This document shows, piece after piece, positions 7,739-15,448 of a DNA stretch of 64,000 bases (position 1 is the first letter of the stretch; each line of letters begins with the position of its first letter). The stretch lies in contig NZ_CP107820.1 of the NCBI RefSeq assembly GCF_036346295.1, positions 186,001 through 250,000 on the forward strand, written 5' to 3'. Made by a program: the position numbers and the translations under genes. The notes under the pieces are model-generated. The model was not told the DNA's origin. It ran no database searches and was given only the letters and a program-made list of their open reading frames with translations. This stretch comes from Streptomyces sp. NBC_00536 (GTDB lineage: Bacteria; Actinomycetota; Actinomycetes; Streptomycetales; Streptomycetaceae).

Positions 7739-8587
7739 ATGAGCGCGAGGACCGCACCCACGGAGCGTCAGAAGAGGCTGGGGCATGAGCTACGCAGAAT
7801 GCGCACGGCAGCGGGCATCTCGGCCGAGTACGCGGCCGGACTGCTGGGCGTGGACCGCGGGGCCATCTCCGCGATGGAGTCCGGAACGCGCGCCATCTCC
7901 GCAGACCGGCTACGGACGCTGGCCTGCAACTGTGCGGTGACCGACGAGGAGCACATCGCCGGGCTGACGACGCTGACCGCGTCCAGTCGCGGCTGGTGGG
8001 ACCGCTATCGAGGCCAACTGCCCCAGGGCTTCCTGGACATCGCGGAGCTGGAAGCGCACAGCAGCCGCATGCGGGGCGCCTTCTCGGTGCACATGCCCGG
8101 CCTCCTCCAGACATCCGACCACGCACTCGCCGTGTTCCGGATGGTCATCCCGGCCCTGCCGGAGCACGAGGTGGCGCTGCGTCTGGCATTTCGCGCCGAA
8201 CGCCAACAGGTCCTGGCCGGCACGGGCGCCCGGGAATTCGTCGCCATCGTGCACGAAGCCGCCCTGCGCATGCAGTTCGGCGGGCGTGCGGTACTCCGCG
8301 CCCAGCTGGAGCACCTGCTTGAGCGCTCGCAGCAGGACAATGTGACCGTGCTCGTCCTACCGTTCGAAGCGGGCGGATTTCCCGGAGCAGGCCAGACCGT
8401 GCTCTACGCGGAGGGCCCGACCGCACAGCTGGACACCGTGCAGGTCGACAACGCCCACGGACCCGACTTCCTCTACGCCGATGCGCAACTCGGCAAGTAC
8501 CGAGCCCACTTCGACCTCATGGAAGAACTCGCCCTGTCTCCCGATGACTCGCGGGCATTCATCCAGACCATCGCAAACCAGCTGTGA
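7739..8587 (+). CDS. WhiJ-like XRE regulator with DUF5753 domain
   Basis: 282 aa. The XRE helix-turn-helix is at residues ~12-65 (LGHELRRMRTAAGISAEYAA, then LLGVDRGAISAMESG). The rest is the DUF5753 effector domain: PGLLQTSDHALAVFRM and a later DNVTVLVLPFEAGGFPG stretch are typical. Start ATG 7739; an upstream in-frame start at 7607 would run through the palindrome. Overlaps or abuts the DUF397 gene, its usual functional partner. Expected to bind the 7660 palindrome and be antagonised by the DUF397 protein, by analogy with WhiJ systems. Confidence 0.88.
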   Translation: MSARTAPTERQKRLGHELRRMRTAAGISAEYAAGLLGVDRGAISAMESGTRAISADRLRTLACNCAVTDEEHIAGLTTLTASSRGWWDRYRGQLPQGFLDIAELEAHSSRMRGAFSVHMPGLLQTSDHALAVFRMVIPALPEHEVALRLAFRAERQQVLAGTGAREFVAIVHEAALRMQFGGRAVLRAQLEHLLERSQQDNVTVLVLPFEAGGFPGAGQTVLYAEGPTAQLDTVQVDNAHGPDFLYADAQLGKYRAHFDLMEELALSPDDSRAFIQTIANQL

Positions 8588-8598
8588 GAGGGGACAAC

Positions 8599-8796
8599 GT
8601 GCCTGCCGTGACCTGGGAAGAGCCGTTCTGCGGCGAGGGAAACTCCTGCTACCGGATCGGGGTGGACGGGGACGGCAACAGCTACATCGCCGTCGCGGGC
8701 GCAGAGGCCTCGTACCTCACCGACACGACGGACGCCCTCCGCCAGCTGATCCGGGACATCAAGGCGGGAAAGGCCGACCACCTCCTGACCGACTGA
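8599..8796 (+). CDS. DUF397 small protein
   Basis: 65 aa from GTG 8599. The motif order (VTWEEPFCGEGNSC near the N-terminus, then VAGAEASYLTDTTDALRQLI) fits DUF397. GTG 8584 is an alternative start that would give a GTGA overlap with the XRE stop and 70 aa; AGAGGGGA at 8587-8594 favours 8599. DUF397 proteins act with the neighbouring XRE-DUF5753 protein, probably as antagonists. Confidence 0.8.
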   Translation: MPAVTWEEPFCGEGNSCYRIGVDGDGNSYIAVAGAEASYLTDTTDALRQLIRDIKAGKADHLLTD

Positions 8797-8910
8797 TTTG
8801 TCAAGCCCCGAAAATCAGGGGCATGACCACGTGCGCTTACTCGGGCTTAATCGATACATGGGATCAGATCACCCAGACAGAAAGCATTTCTCGCCGGAGG
8901 TGAATTTGCC

Positions 8911-9159
8911 ATGACCCACAAATCCCGAATACAGCGCTTCGCCATTCTTACCGCCTCGACCGCCCTGGCCGCAGCGGGCGCACTGCTCCCCACCACCGCA
9001 TTCGCCGCGCCATCAGCGGCGCACACCAGCACCACGACCGCGATGGCGCCCAGCCACGACCATCACGATTACTGCTACAACTGGTATTGGTACTGGAACT
9101 GGGACTATTGCTACGACCACCACCACGGCCATCACCACCACCACGACCACGACCGCTAA
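8911..9159 (+). CDS. Secreted His/Trp/Tyr-rich small protein
   Basis: 82 aa, not a family I recognise. A clear Sec signal peptide (basic start, then ILTASTALAAAGALLPTTAFA) is predicted to be cleaved after AFA at about residue 32. The mature part is ~50 aa: a Ser/Thr/Ala spacer, then alternating aromatics (YNWYWYWNWDY, two Cys in CY pairs) and a His/Asp tail (HHHGHHHHHDHDR). The composition suggests binding of Ni, Zn or Cu, with one possible disulfide. Strong SD CGGAGGTGA at 8895-8903. Closed by the 9177 terminator, so probably monocistronic. Confidence 0.75.
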   Translation: MTHKSRIQRFAILTASTALAAAGALLPTTAFAAPSAAHTSTTTAMAPSHDHHDYCYNWYWYWNWDYCYDHHHGHHHHHDHDR

Positions 9160-9176
9160 GCCAGCCAGATCAAAAA

Positions 9177-9213
9177 GGTCCGGGCCGGACGGTAAATCCA
9201 TCCGGCCCGGACC
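9177..9213. terminator. Strong bidirectional hairpin terminator
   Basis: GGTCCGGGCCGGACGG (9177-9192) pairs with CCATCCGGCCCGGACC (9198-9213) across a 5-nt TAAAT loop with one wobble. It lies between the convergent genes ending at 9159 (+) and 9240 (-). Confidence 0.85.
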
Positions 9214-9239
9214 GCCAAAGCGCGCAAGAAAGGGCGGAA

Positions 9240-9659
9240 CTACTCCCCCTGCAGCGCGTAGAAGTCCGCGCCCAGCTGGTGGAACATGCCCGCCACGTCC
9301 AGCTGGTCCCAGTGTTCGGCCAGGAGGCCGTTCTCGACGCGCCAGATGTCGATCGACTGGAAGTTCAGCGTGCGGCCGGTGGCCGGTATGCCGAAGAAGG
9401 GGCCCTGGTGGGTGCCCGAGTATTCGAAGCGGCCCGCCACGCGGTCGCCGTCGACGATCAGGTCGTGGGCGACGACCTTGACGTCCGGGAAGGCGTCGAA
9501 GATCGACTGGAAGAAGGCCGTGTTGGCCTCGATGCCGTCCGCGACGATCGGGTTGTGGTCGATGTGGTCGACGGCGGTGTGCTCGGCCATCGTGCTCACG
9601 TCATGGCTGTTGATCATGTCCACGAAGCGCTGGACGAGGTCCCGGTGGTTCTCCGACAT
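9240..9659 (-). CDS. SnoaL-like (ester cyclase/NTF2-fold) protein
   Basis: 139 aa. Motifs are typical of SnoaL-like polyketide cyclases: DLVQRFVDMINSHDV at the N-terminus, FFQSIFDAFPDVKVVAHDLI, then GPFFGIPATGRTLNFQSID. The family includes aldol cyclases of anthracycline pathways and many proteins of other function. Start ATG 9659 was chosen because the 45 extra residues of the longer frame have no similarity. Divergent from rmlA, sharing a 183-bp promoter region. Confidence 0.75.
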   Translation of the reverse strand: MSENHRDLVQRFVDMINSHDVSTMAEHTAVDHIDHNPIVADGIEANTAFFQSIFDAFPDVKVVAHDLIVDGDRVAGRFEYSGTHQGPFFGIPATGRTLNFQSIDIWRVENGLLAEHWDQLDVAGMFHQLGADFYALQGE

Positions 9660-9675
9660 GGGTGTGTCTGCCTCT

Positions 9676-9699
9676 CTGTACGGCTGTACGGCTGTACGG
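9676..9699. repeat. Three tandem 8-bp repeats (CTGTACGG)
   Basis: CTGTACGG occurs three times head-to-tail in the promoter/leader of the SnoaL-like gene (start 9659). Either slippage or a regulator site. Confidence 0.65.
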
Positions 9700-9842
9700 C
9701 TCGCGTCGCCGGTCGCTGCACACCGACGATCCGCACTCCCGGTGGAGCCGCCCTGGAGCACCCGGGGAACCCGGGGGTCCACGACCCCGCTCAAGGTGAA
9801 CCCCCACCCCGGCTCAAGTGGCCGCTTCTAGCCTCTGGTGCC

Positions 9843-10910
9843 ATGAAGGCTCTCGTACTCTCCGGCGGGGCCGGAACCCGCCTGCGCCCCCTCACCCACA
9901 CATCCGCCAAGCAGCTCGTGCCCGTGGCGAACAAGCCGGTGCTCTTCTACGGCCTGGAAGCGATCGCGGACGCAGGCATCACCGAGGTCGGGATCGTCGT
10001 CGGGGACACCGCCGACGAGATCCGCGAAGCCGTCGGCGACGGCTCCAAGTTCGGCATCGAGGTCACCTACATCCCGCAGACCGCGCCGCTGGGCCTCGCC
10101 CACGCCGTGGTGATCGCCCGGGAGTTCCTCGCCGACGAGGACTTCGTCATGTACCTCGGCGACAACTTCATCGTCGGCGGGATCTCCGACCTGGTGGAGT
10201 CCTTCCGCGCGGAGCGTCCCACCGCGCAGATCCTGCTCACCCAGGTCTCCGACCCGAAGTCCTTCGGCGTGGCCGAGCTGGGCCCCGACGGCCGGGTCGT
10301 CGGTCTGGAGGAGAAGCCGGAGGTCCCCAAGAGCGACCTCGCCCTCGTCGGCGTCTACCTCTTCACCCCAGCCGTGCACGAGGCGGTGCGCGCCATCAAG
10401 CCCTCCTGGCGCGGCGAGCTGGAGATCACCCACGCCCTGCAGTGGCTGATCGACGCGGACCTCGACGTCCGGTCCACGACGATCTCCGGGTACTGGAAGG
10501 ACACCGGGAACGTCAACGACATGCTGGAGGTCAACCGGTCCGTCCTGGAGCGCGCCGAGCCGCGCATCGAGGGCCTGGTCGACGCCGCGAGTGAGATCAT
10601 CGGGCGCGTGCAGATCGACGAGGGCGCCCAGGTCACGGCCTCGCGCATCGTCGGCCCCGCCGTGATCGGCGCGGGCAGCGTGGTCACCGGTTCGTACATC
10701 GGGCCGTTCACCTCGATCTCCCGCGACTGCACCATCACCGACAGCGAGATCGAGTTCTCCATCATCCTGGACGGCTCCTCGGTCCGGGGCGCCAGCCGCG
10801 TGGAGGCCTCGATCATCGGCCGCAACGTGGAGGTGACCCCCGCCCCCCGGGTGCCCGCGGCCCACCGTCTCATCCTCGGCGACCACAGCAAGGTGCAGAT
10901 TTCCTCTTGA
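9843..10910 (+). CDS. rmlA: Glucose-1-phosphate thymidylyltransferase (long form)
   Basis: 355 aa. Makes dTDP-glucose, the first step of deoxysugar synthesis. The nucleotidyltransferase signature LSGGAGTRLRPLTHTSAKQL is at residues 6-25, followed by VANKPVLFYGLE and MYLGDNFI. The C-terminal third is a left-handed beta-helix of hexapeptide-like repeats (residues ~250-340), the long StrD-type form found in antibiotic clusters rather than the short RmlA of cell-wall rhamnose. Its stop (TGA 10908-10910) lies in TTGACC; see the TnpB element that follows. Confidence 0.93.
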   Translation: MKALVLSGGAGTRLRPLTHTSAKQLVPVANKPVLFYGLEAIADAGITEVGIVVGDTADEIREAVGDGSKFGIEVTYIPQTAPLGLAHAVVIAREFLADEDFVMYLGDNFIVGGISDLVESFRAERPTAQILLTQVSDPKSFGVAELGPDGRVVGLEEKPEVPKSDLALVGVYLFTPAVHEAVRAIKPSWRGELEITHALQWLIDADLDVRSTTISGYWKDTGNVNDMLEVNRSVLERAEPRIEGLVDAASEIIGRVQIDEGAQVTASRIVGPAVIGAGSVVTGSYIGPFTSISRDCTITDSEIEFSIILDGSSVRGASRVEASIIGRNVEVTPAPRVPAAHRLILGDHSKVQISS

Positions 10911-11060
10911 CCTCGTCCCTCACCTCAGGAGGAGAGGGTTCCTTCCCTCACGGGTCGGGATTTCTGCTTCGCCGACCGCTGCCTCTCAGGAGAGTTCCGT
11001 TGAGGTCCTACGCCGTCTCCACAGACTGCGACCGCCAGCCCGGCGGCCAGAAGGTTGACT
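10911..11060 (-). ncRNA. Candidate omega RNA (reRNA) of TnpB
   Basis: Known TnpB systems use an RNA derived from the 3' end of tnpB and the right end of the element. This stretch overlaps the tnpB 3' end and holds several inverted repeats on the minus strand (GAGGG/CCCTC at 10934-10949; CCTC/GAGG pairs around 10913-10933). If the RNA ends at the element boundary, the guide would read into the 3' end of rmlA in antisense. Boundaries are guesses. Confidence 0.3.
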
Positions 11061-12133
11061 GCCGCGTTCACGTCCCGGTCATGGGTCCTGCCGCAGGTCT
11101 CGCACGTCCAGATGCGGACGCCCAGCGGAAGCACGTCGGCGAGCGTTCCACAGGAGGAACAGAGTTTCGTGCTGGGAAACCACCGGTCGACCACGATCAG
11201 CTCACGCCCGTACCAGGCACATTTGTACTCCAGCATGGACCGGAGAGCCGCCCAGCTCGCGTCCGCGACAGCTCGGGCGAGAGCGTGGTTCCCCAGCATG
11301 TTCCGCACGGACAGGTCCTCGATCACGAGCGTTTGGTTGTCACGCACGAGCCGGGTGGAGAGCTGGTGAAGCGAGTCCCGCCGCCGGTCGGCGATGCGGG
11401 CATGGATCCTGGCGACCTTCATCCGTGCCTTGGTCCGGTTCCTCGAACCTTTCTCTTTGCGCGCCAGTTCCCGCTTGGCCCTGGCCAACCGGGCACGCTC
11501 CCTGCGCTCGTGCCCGGGATTCGCGATCTTCTCGCCGGTGGACAACGTCACCAGCGAAGTGATGCCCACATCGATTCCGACGGCCCCTGCTCCGCCGGAC
11601 AGGTCCGCCGGAATGTCCTCGCACAGCAACGACACGAAGTACCGGCCGGCCGCGTCACGGGACACCGTGGCCATGCTCGGATCCGCCCCTTCCGGCAGCG
11701 GCCGCGACCACACGATGTCCAGCGGCTCTCGCATCTTCGCCAGTGTGAGCCGACCATCGCGCAATGCGAACGCGGAGCGCGTGTACTCCGCACTCGCCCG
11801 GGAGCGCTTCTTGGACTTGAACCGCGGATACCTCGCGCGCTTGTCCCAGAACGCGACGAACGCGTGCTGCACGTGCCTGAGCGCCTGCTGCAGCGGGACC
11901 GAGGACACCGCCGACAGGAACGCCAGCTCCTCGGTCCTCTTCCACTCGGTCAGCATCGCCGAGGTCCGCGCGTAGCCCACCCGCTCCTGTCGCCGCCACG
12001 CCTCCGACCGGGCAGCCAGCGCCAAGTTGTACACCTTGCGTACACAGCCGAAGGTGCGCGACAACTCGGCCGCCTGCACGGCAGTGGGATGGAAGCGATA
12101 CCTGAACGCCCGCTTCACGGTCCGGGACCTCAT
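10925..12133 (-). CDS. tnpB: TnpB RNA-guided endonuclease (OrfB family)
   Basis: 402 aa, typical full length. N-terminal helix-turn-helix/WED region with FRYRFHPTAVQAAELSRTFG; RuvC-like nuclease with the catalytic Asp in GIDVGITSLVTLS (about residue 190) and Glu in VIEDLSVRNM (about 275); zinc finger CSSCG...CETCG; last catalytic Asp in HDRDVNAAVNLL. All catalytic residues are present, so the nuclease looks active. TnpB cuts DNA matching the omega-RNA guide next to a TAM and helps keep the element in place. Orientation is opposite to rmlA and rmlB. Confidence 0.93.
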   Translation of the reverse strand: MRSRTVKRAFRYRFHPTAVQAAELSRTFGCVRKVYNLALAARSEAWRRQERVGYARTSAMLTEWKRTEELAFLSAVSSVPLQQALRHVQHAFVAFWDKRARYPRFKSKKRSRASAEYTRSAFALRDGRLTLAKMREPLDIVWSRPLPEGADPSMATVSRDAAGRYFVSLLCEDIPADLSGGAGAVGIDVGITSLVTLSTGEKIANPGHERRERARLARAKRELARKEKGSRNRTKARMKVARIHARIADRRRDSLHQLSTRLVRDNQTLVIEDLSVRNMLGNHALARAVADASWAALRSMLEYKCAWYGRELIVVDRWFPSTKLCSSCGTLADVLPLGVRIWTCETCGRTHDRDVNAAVNLLAAGLAVAVCGDGVGPQRNSPERQRSAKQKSRPVREGTLSS

Positions 12134-12196
12134 GTTTCCCGACGCTATTCAGCCCGTCCACGAGGAAACAACCTCTGGTCAAAGCACCACGCAACA

Positions 12197-12216
12197 CCCC
12201 GGCCCGAAAGCCGGGG
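12197..12216. repeat. Element-end hairpin upstream of tnpB
   Basis: CCCCGGC-CCGAAA-GCCGGGG: 7-bp perfect stem with a 6-nt loop, 21 bp inside the rmlB-side boundary. IS200/IS605 transposases recognise such subterminal hairpins. It could also act as a weak terminator for readthrough from rmlA. Confidence 0.65.
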
Positions 12217-12237
12217 CTTCCATCCGAGGAGATTCCG

Positions 12238-13230
12238 TTGACCACCACACGCATCCTCGTCACCGGCGGGGCGGGGTTCATCGGTTCGCACTACGTCCGT
12301 ACGCTGCTCGGGCCCGCCGGCCCGGGGGACGTGGCGATCACCGTGCTCGACAAGCTCACCTACGCGGGCAATCCCGCGAACCTCGATCCGGTGCGCGGGC
12401 GTCCCGGGTTCCGGTTCGTCCAGGGCGACATCTGTGACGTCGCGCTGGTCGCCGAGCTGGTGGCCGGGCACGACCAGGTCGTGCACTTCGCGGCCGAGTC
12501 GCACGTGGACCGTTCCATCCTGGGCGCGGCCGAGTTCATCACCACCAATGTGCTCGGTACGCAGACCCTGCTGGACGCGGCGCTGCGCCGGCCCGGCGGG
12601 CCCGTGCCCTTCCTGCACGTGTCCACGGACGAGGTGTACGGGTCGGTGGCCGAGGGGTCCTGGCCGGAGACCGATCCGCTGAAGCCGAATTCGCCGTACG
12701 CCGCTTCCAAGGCCTCCTCCGACCTGGTGGCGCTGTCGTACCACCGGACGCACGGCCTGGACGTGCGGGTGACGCGCTGCTCGAACAACTACGGGCACCA
12801 CCACTTCCCGGAGAAGGTCATCCCGCTGTTCGTCACGAACCTGCTCGACGGGCTGCGCGTGCCGCTGTACGGCGAGGGGCTCAACGTCCGCGACTGGCTG
12901 CACATCGACGACCACGTCCAGGGCCTGGAGCTGGTGCGTACGGGCGGCCGCGCGGGCGAGGTGTACAACATCGGCGGTGGCACCGAGCTGAGCAACAAGG
13001 AGCTGACCACCCTGCTCCTGGACCTGGCGGGCGCGGGCTGGGACCGGGTCGAGCACGTCGCCGACCGGCTCGGGCACGACCTGCGCTACTCCGTGGACTG
13101 CACGAAGATCTCCACCGAGCTGGGTTACCGGCCCCGGAAGGACTTCGACCAGGGCCTCGCGGAGACCTTCGCCTGGTACCGGGACAACCGCGCCTGGTGG
13201 GAGCCGCTGAAGCGGAAGGCCGCCCTGTGA
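12238..13230 (+). CDS. rmlB: dTDP-glucose 4,6-dehydratase
   Basis: 330 aa. Makes dTDP-4-keto-6-deoxyglucose, the branch point for all deoxysugars here. NAD-binding motif TGGAGFIGSHYVRTLL near the N-terminus, then HFAAESHVDRSI, STDEVYGSVAEGSW with the catalytic Asp-Glu pair, and YAASKASSDLV with the Tyr-x3-Lys pair. Start is TTG 12238, preceded by GAGGAG (12226-12231), which lies inside the inserted element. The TTGACC at the start also occurs at the rmlA stop. The stop overlaps rmlD (GTGA). Confidence 0.94.
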   Translation: MTTTRILVTGGAGFIGSHYVRTLLGPAGPGDVAITVLDKLTYAGNPANLDPVRGRPGFRFVQGDICDVALVAELVAGHDQVVHFAAESHVDRSILGAAEFITTNVLGTQTLLDAALRRPGGPVPFLHVSTDEVYGSVAEGSWPETDPLKPNSPYAASKASSDLVALSYHRTHGLDVRVTRCSNNYGHHHFPEKVIPLFVTNLLDGLRVPLYGEGLNVRDWLHIDDHVQGLELVRTGGRAGEVYNIGGGTELSNKELTTLLLDLAGAGWDRVEHVADRLGHDLRYSVDCTKISTELGYRPRKDFDQGLAETFAWYRDNRAWWEPLKRKAAL

Positions 13231-14117
13231 GCCACTGGCTGGTGACGGGCGCGGACGGGCTGCTGGGCCGGGACCTGCGGGTGGCGCTGGAGGCGGCCGG
13301 GCAGCCGGCCGTGTGCCTGGGCCGCGCGGAGCTCGACGTGCGCGACCGCCGCGCGGTGCGCTCGGCGATCGCCACGCACCGGCCGGTGGTCGTCGTCAAC
13401 GCGGCGGCGTACACGGACGTCGACGCCGCCGAGACGCACGAGGCCCAGGCGCAGCACGTCAACGGCGCGGCGCCGCTGCATCTGGCGAGCGCGTGCGGGG
13501 AGTTCGGGGCGCTGCTGCTGCAGGTGTCCACGGACTACGTGTTCTCCGGCGAGGCCCGCGTGCCGTACCCGGAGGACGCGCCTGCGGCCCCGCGCACGGC
13601 GTACGGGCGCACCAAGCTGGAGGGCGAGCGGGCGGTGCTGCGGCTGCTGCCGTGGACCGGGTACGTCGTGCGGACGGCCTGGCTCTACGGCGAGGGCGGC
13701 GAGGGCGGCGACGACTTCGTCCGTACGATGATCAGGCTGGAGCGGGAGCGGGAGTTCGTCGACGTCGTCGAGGACCAGCGGGGTCAGCCCACCTGGACCG
13801 CGGACGTAGCCGACCGCCTCGTATCCCTCGGCCGCGCGGCCCGCCTCGGCGCCGCCCCCGGCATCTACCACGCGACCAGCGCCGGCGGCTGCACCCGCCT
13901 GGAGCTGGCGCGCGAGGTCTTCCGCCTGCTGGGCGCCGACCCGCAACGGGTCCGACCCCTCGTCGGCCCCGCCCCCGGCGCGAGGCGCCCGGCGTACAGC
14001 GTGCTGGAACACGGCCGCTGGGAAGCCGCGGGCATCGAGGTGATCCGCGACTGGCGCGAGGCCCTGGCCGCAGCGATGCCCGCATTGACCGGAGCCCGGG
14101 TGCTGGCGTCCACGTAG
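13227..14117 (+). CDS. rmlD: dTDP-4-dehydrorhamnose reductase-type 4-ketoreductase
   Basis: 296 aa. Reduces the 4-keto group of the sugar. The short-chain fold starts HWLVTGADGLLGRDL; other marks are NAAAYTDVDAAE, STDYVFSGEA and the Tyr-x3-Lys motif AYGRTKLEGE. GTG 13227 overlaps the rmlB stop. With the 2,3-dehydratase and 3-ketoreductase upstream, its natural substrate may be a 2-deoxy sugar rather than the rhamnose precursor; that would be the last step to a 2,6-dideoxyhexose. Confidence 0.88.
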   Translation: MSHWLVTGADGLLGRDLRVALEAAGQPAVCLGRAELDVRDRRAVRSAIATHRPVVVVNAAAYTDVDAAETHEAQAQHVNGAAPLHLASACGEFGALLLQVSTDYVFSGEARVPYPEDAPAAPRTAYGRTKLEGERAVLRLLPWTGYVVRTAWLYGEGGEGGDDFVRTMIRLEREREFVDVVEDQRGQPTWTADVADRLVSLGRAARLGAAPGIYHATSAGGCTRLELAREVFRLLGADPQRVRPLVGPAPGARRPAYSVLEHGRWEAAGIEVIRDWREALAAAMPALTGARVLAST

Positions 14118-14125
14118 GCGAAAAC

Positions 14126-14164
14126 GGGAGCGGCGGCCGATGTGGGTCATCGGCCGCCGCTCCC
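14126..14164. terminator. 17-bp perfect hairpin, bidirectional terminator
   Basis: GGGAGCGGCGGCCGATG (14126-14142) and its exact reverse complement (14148-14164) are separated by a 5-nt loop. It lies between rmlD (+) and the convergent gene ending at 14185 (-). Confidence 0.9.
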
Positions 14165-14184
14165 GCACGCGTACGTATGTACGC

Positions 14185-14832
14185 TCAGTGCGCGATGGCC
14201 AGGCCGAACGGGACGAAGCCGTGGCGGGTGATGAACGGGCCCAGCATCAGGACGGTCCATTCCAGGGCCCGGGCGGTGTAGAGGCCGCCGAGGTCGAGGA
14301 TCCACTCGCGCGGCCAGCCCAGGTCCCCGAGCAGCGCCGACAGTTCCTCCTTGGCCCGCGGGTCGTCGCCGGAGAGGAAGGCGGTGGCGGGGGCGGGCAG
14401 GATCCTCGGGGCCGTCATCACGGAGTGGTCCATCGTGTTGAGGGCCTTGACCACGCTGGTCCGCGGCAGGACCCGCTGGATCTCCTCGGCGAGGCTGCTG
14501 TGCGGGTAGAGGGGGGCCGCGGGGAAGCCTTCGGGGCTGCGTTCGGCGGCGTTGGACACGTCGACCAGGATCCGGCCGCGCAGGGCGGGTTCGAGGTCGC
14601 GCAGCAGGGCCACGGACACCTCGCCGGGGGTGGTGTTGAAGACGATCCGGGCGTGCTCGGCGGCCTCGGCGTGGCCGGTGAACCGGACGCCCGCCGCGAG
14701 CGCCGGGTCGTCGGCGGGGCGGGGGCGGTCCGGCCGGGTGGAGCCGGTCAGCACCCGGTGGCCGGCGGCGGCCAGCCCGGTGGCGAGGCTGGTGCCGACG
14801 GCCCCGGAGCCGAGGACGGCGATCCGTGTCAC
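14185..14832 (-). CDS. NADPH-dependent F420 reductase-like oxidoreductase
   Basis: 215 aa. Rossmann start RIAVLGSGAVGTSLATGLAA, later FNTTPGEVSVALLRDLEP and VKALNTMDHSVM, as in the Fno-like NAD(P)-binding family. Members include F420:NADPH oxidoreductases but also reductases of unknown substrate, so it could either supply F420H2 or reduce a pathway intermediate. GTG 14832 overlaps the stop of the rmlC-like gene (GTGA), so the two are coupled. Confidence 0.65.
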   Translation of the reverse strand: MTRIAVLGSGAVGTSLATGLAAAGHRVLTGSTRPDRPRPADDPALAAGVRFTGHAEAAEHARIVFNTTPGEVSVALLRDLEPALRGRILVDVSNAAERSPEGFPAAPLYPHSSLAEEIQRVLPRTSVVKALNTMDHSVMTAPRILPAPATAFLSGDDPRAKEELSALLGDLGWPREWILDLGGLYTARALEWTVLMLGPFITRHGFVPFGLAIAH

Positions 14833-15431
14833 GGGCGGTGGCCGGGCCCGTACGAGGCGCGGGCCTGCTCGTAGGTGGGCAGCAGCCCCAGCTCCACGGC
14901 CTCGGCCAGGGTCGGGGCCAGCGCGTCCTTCTCGGAGCGGACCAGCGGCTCGGTGGTGTTCCACGGGATGCCGAGGGCCGGGTCCAGGGCCTGGATGTCG
15001 ACCATCGTGCCCGGTACGTACTCCTCCGAGCAGAGGTAGTTCATGCAGGTGTCGTCGGTGAGCGCGAGGAAGGCGTGGCCGAGGCCGTCGGCGAGGTAGA
15101 CGCCGATGCCCGATTCGGCTTCCTGGACGGTGGTGTCGAACATGCCGAAGGTCGGCGAGCCGACGCGCAGGTCGACGACCACGTCGAGGGCGGCGCCGCG
15201 GACACAGGTCACCAGCTTGGCCTGGCCCGGGGGCAGGGTGGTGCCGTGGATCCCGCGCAGGGTGCCCCGCGAAGAGACCGAGAAGTTGACCTGCTTGACG
15301 GTGAAGGGCTGGCCGCTCAGTTCGGTGAGTTCGCCGATCCGCCAGGCCTCGAAGAAGCGGCCACGGTTGTCGGTCAGCTGCGACGGCGTGATCCGGAAGG
15401 CGTCCCGGACCTTCATCTCCTCAATTGCCAT
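14829..15431 (-). CDS. rmlC: dTDP-4-keto-6-deoxyhexose 3,5-epimerase
   Basis: 200 aa. Cupin-fold epimerase that turns the D-sugar into its L-form. Family blocks: DNRGRFFEAWRI, FSVSSRGTLRGIHGTTLPPGQ with the catalytic His, KLVTCVRGAALDVVVDLR, and GLGHAFLALTD. ATG 15431 follows GAGGAAGC; an internal ATG at 15416 is a weaker choice. Homologues in antibiotic clusters can be 5- or 3,5-epimerases, which cannot be separated by eye. Confidence 0.85.
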   Translation of the reverse strand: MAIEEMKVRDAFRITPSQLTDNRGRFFEAWRIGELTELSGQPFTVKQVNFSVSSRGTLRGIHGTTLPPGQAKLVTCVRGAALDVVVDLRVGSPTFGMFDTTVQEAESGIGVYLADGLGHAFLALTDDTCMNYLCSEEYVPGTMVDIQALDPALGIPWNTTEPLVRSEKDALAPTLAEAVELGLLPTYEQARASYGPGHRP

Positions 15432-15448
15432 GCTTCCTCGGTTCGTTG

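Larger units (their letters stand above)
10911..12237 (-). mobile_element. IS200/IS605-group (IS1341-type) element with TnpB only, between rmlA and rmlB
   Basis: About 1.33 kb inserted between two genes that normally form an operon. It holds an intact tnpB and no tnpA, so it would need a transposase in trans. There is a subterminal hairpin at 12197-12216 on the side upstream of tnpB and a GAGGG/CCCTC hairpin (10934-10949) at the tnpB 3' end. TTGACC occurs at both junctions (10907-10912 and 12238-12243). Precise ends are inferred from these marks, not proven. Confidence 0.75.

Noticed and set aside
8797..8910. Terminator or riboswitch before the His-rich gene
   Set aside because: Only short competing hairpins (GCCCC/GGGGC; TGATTT/AAATCA) are seen; too weak to call.
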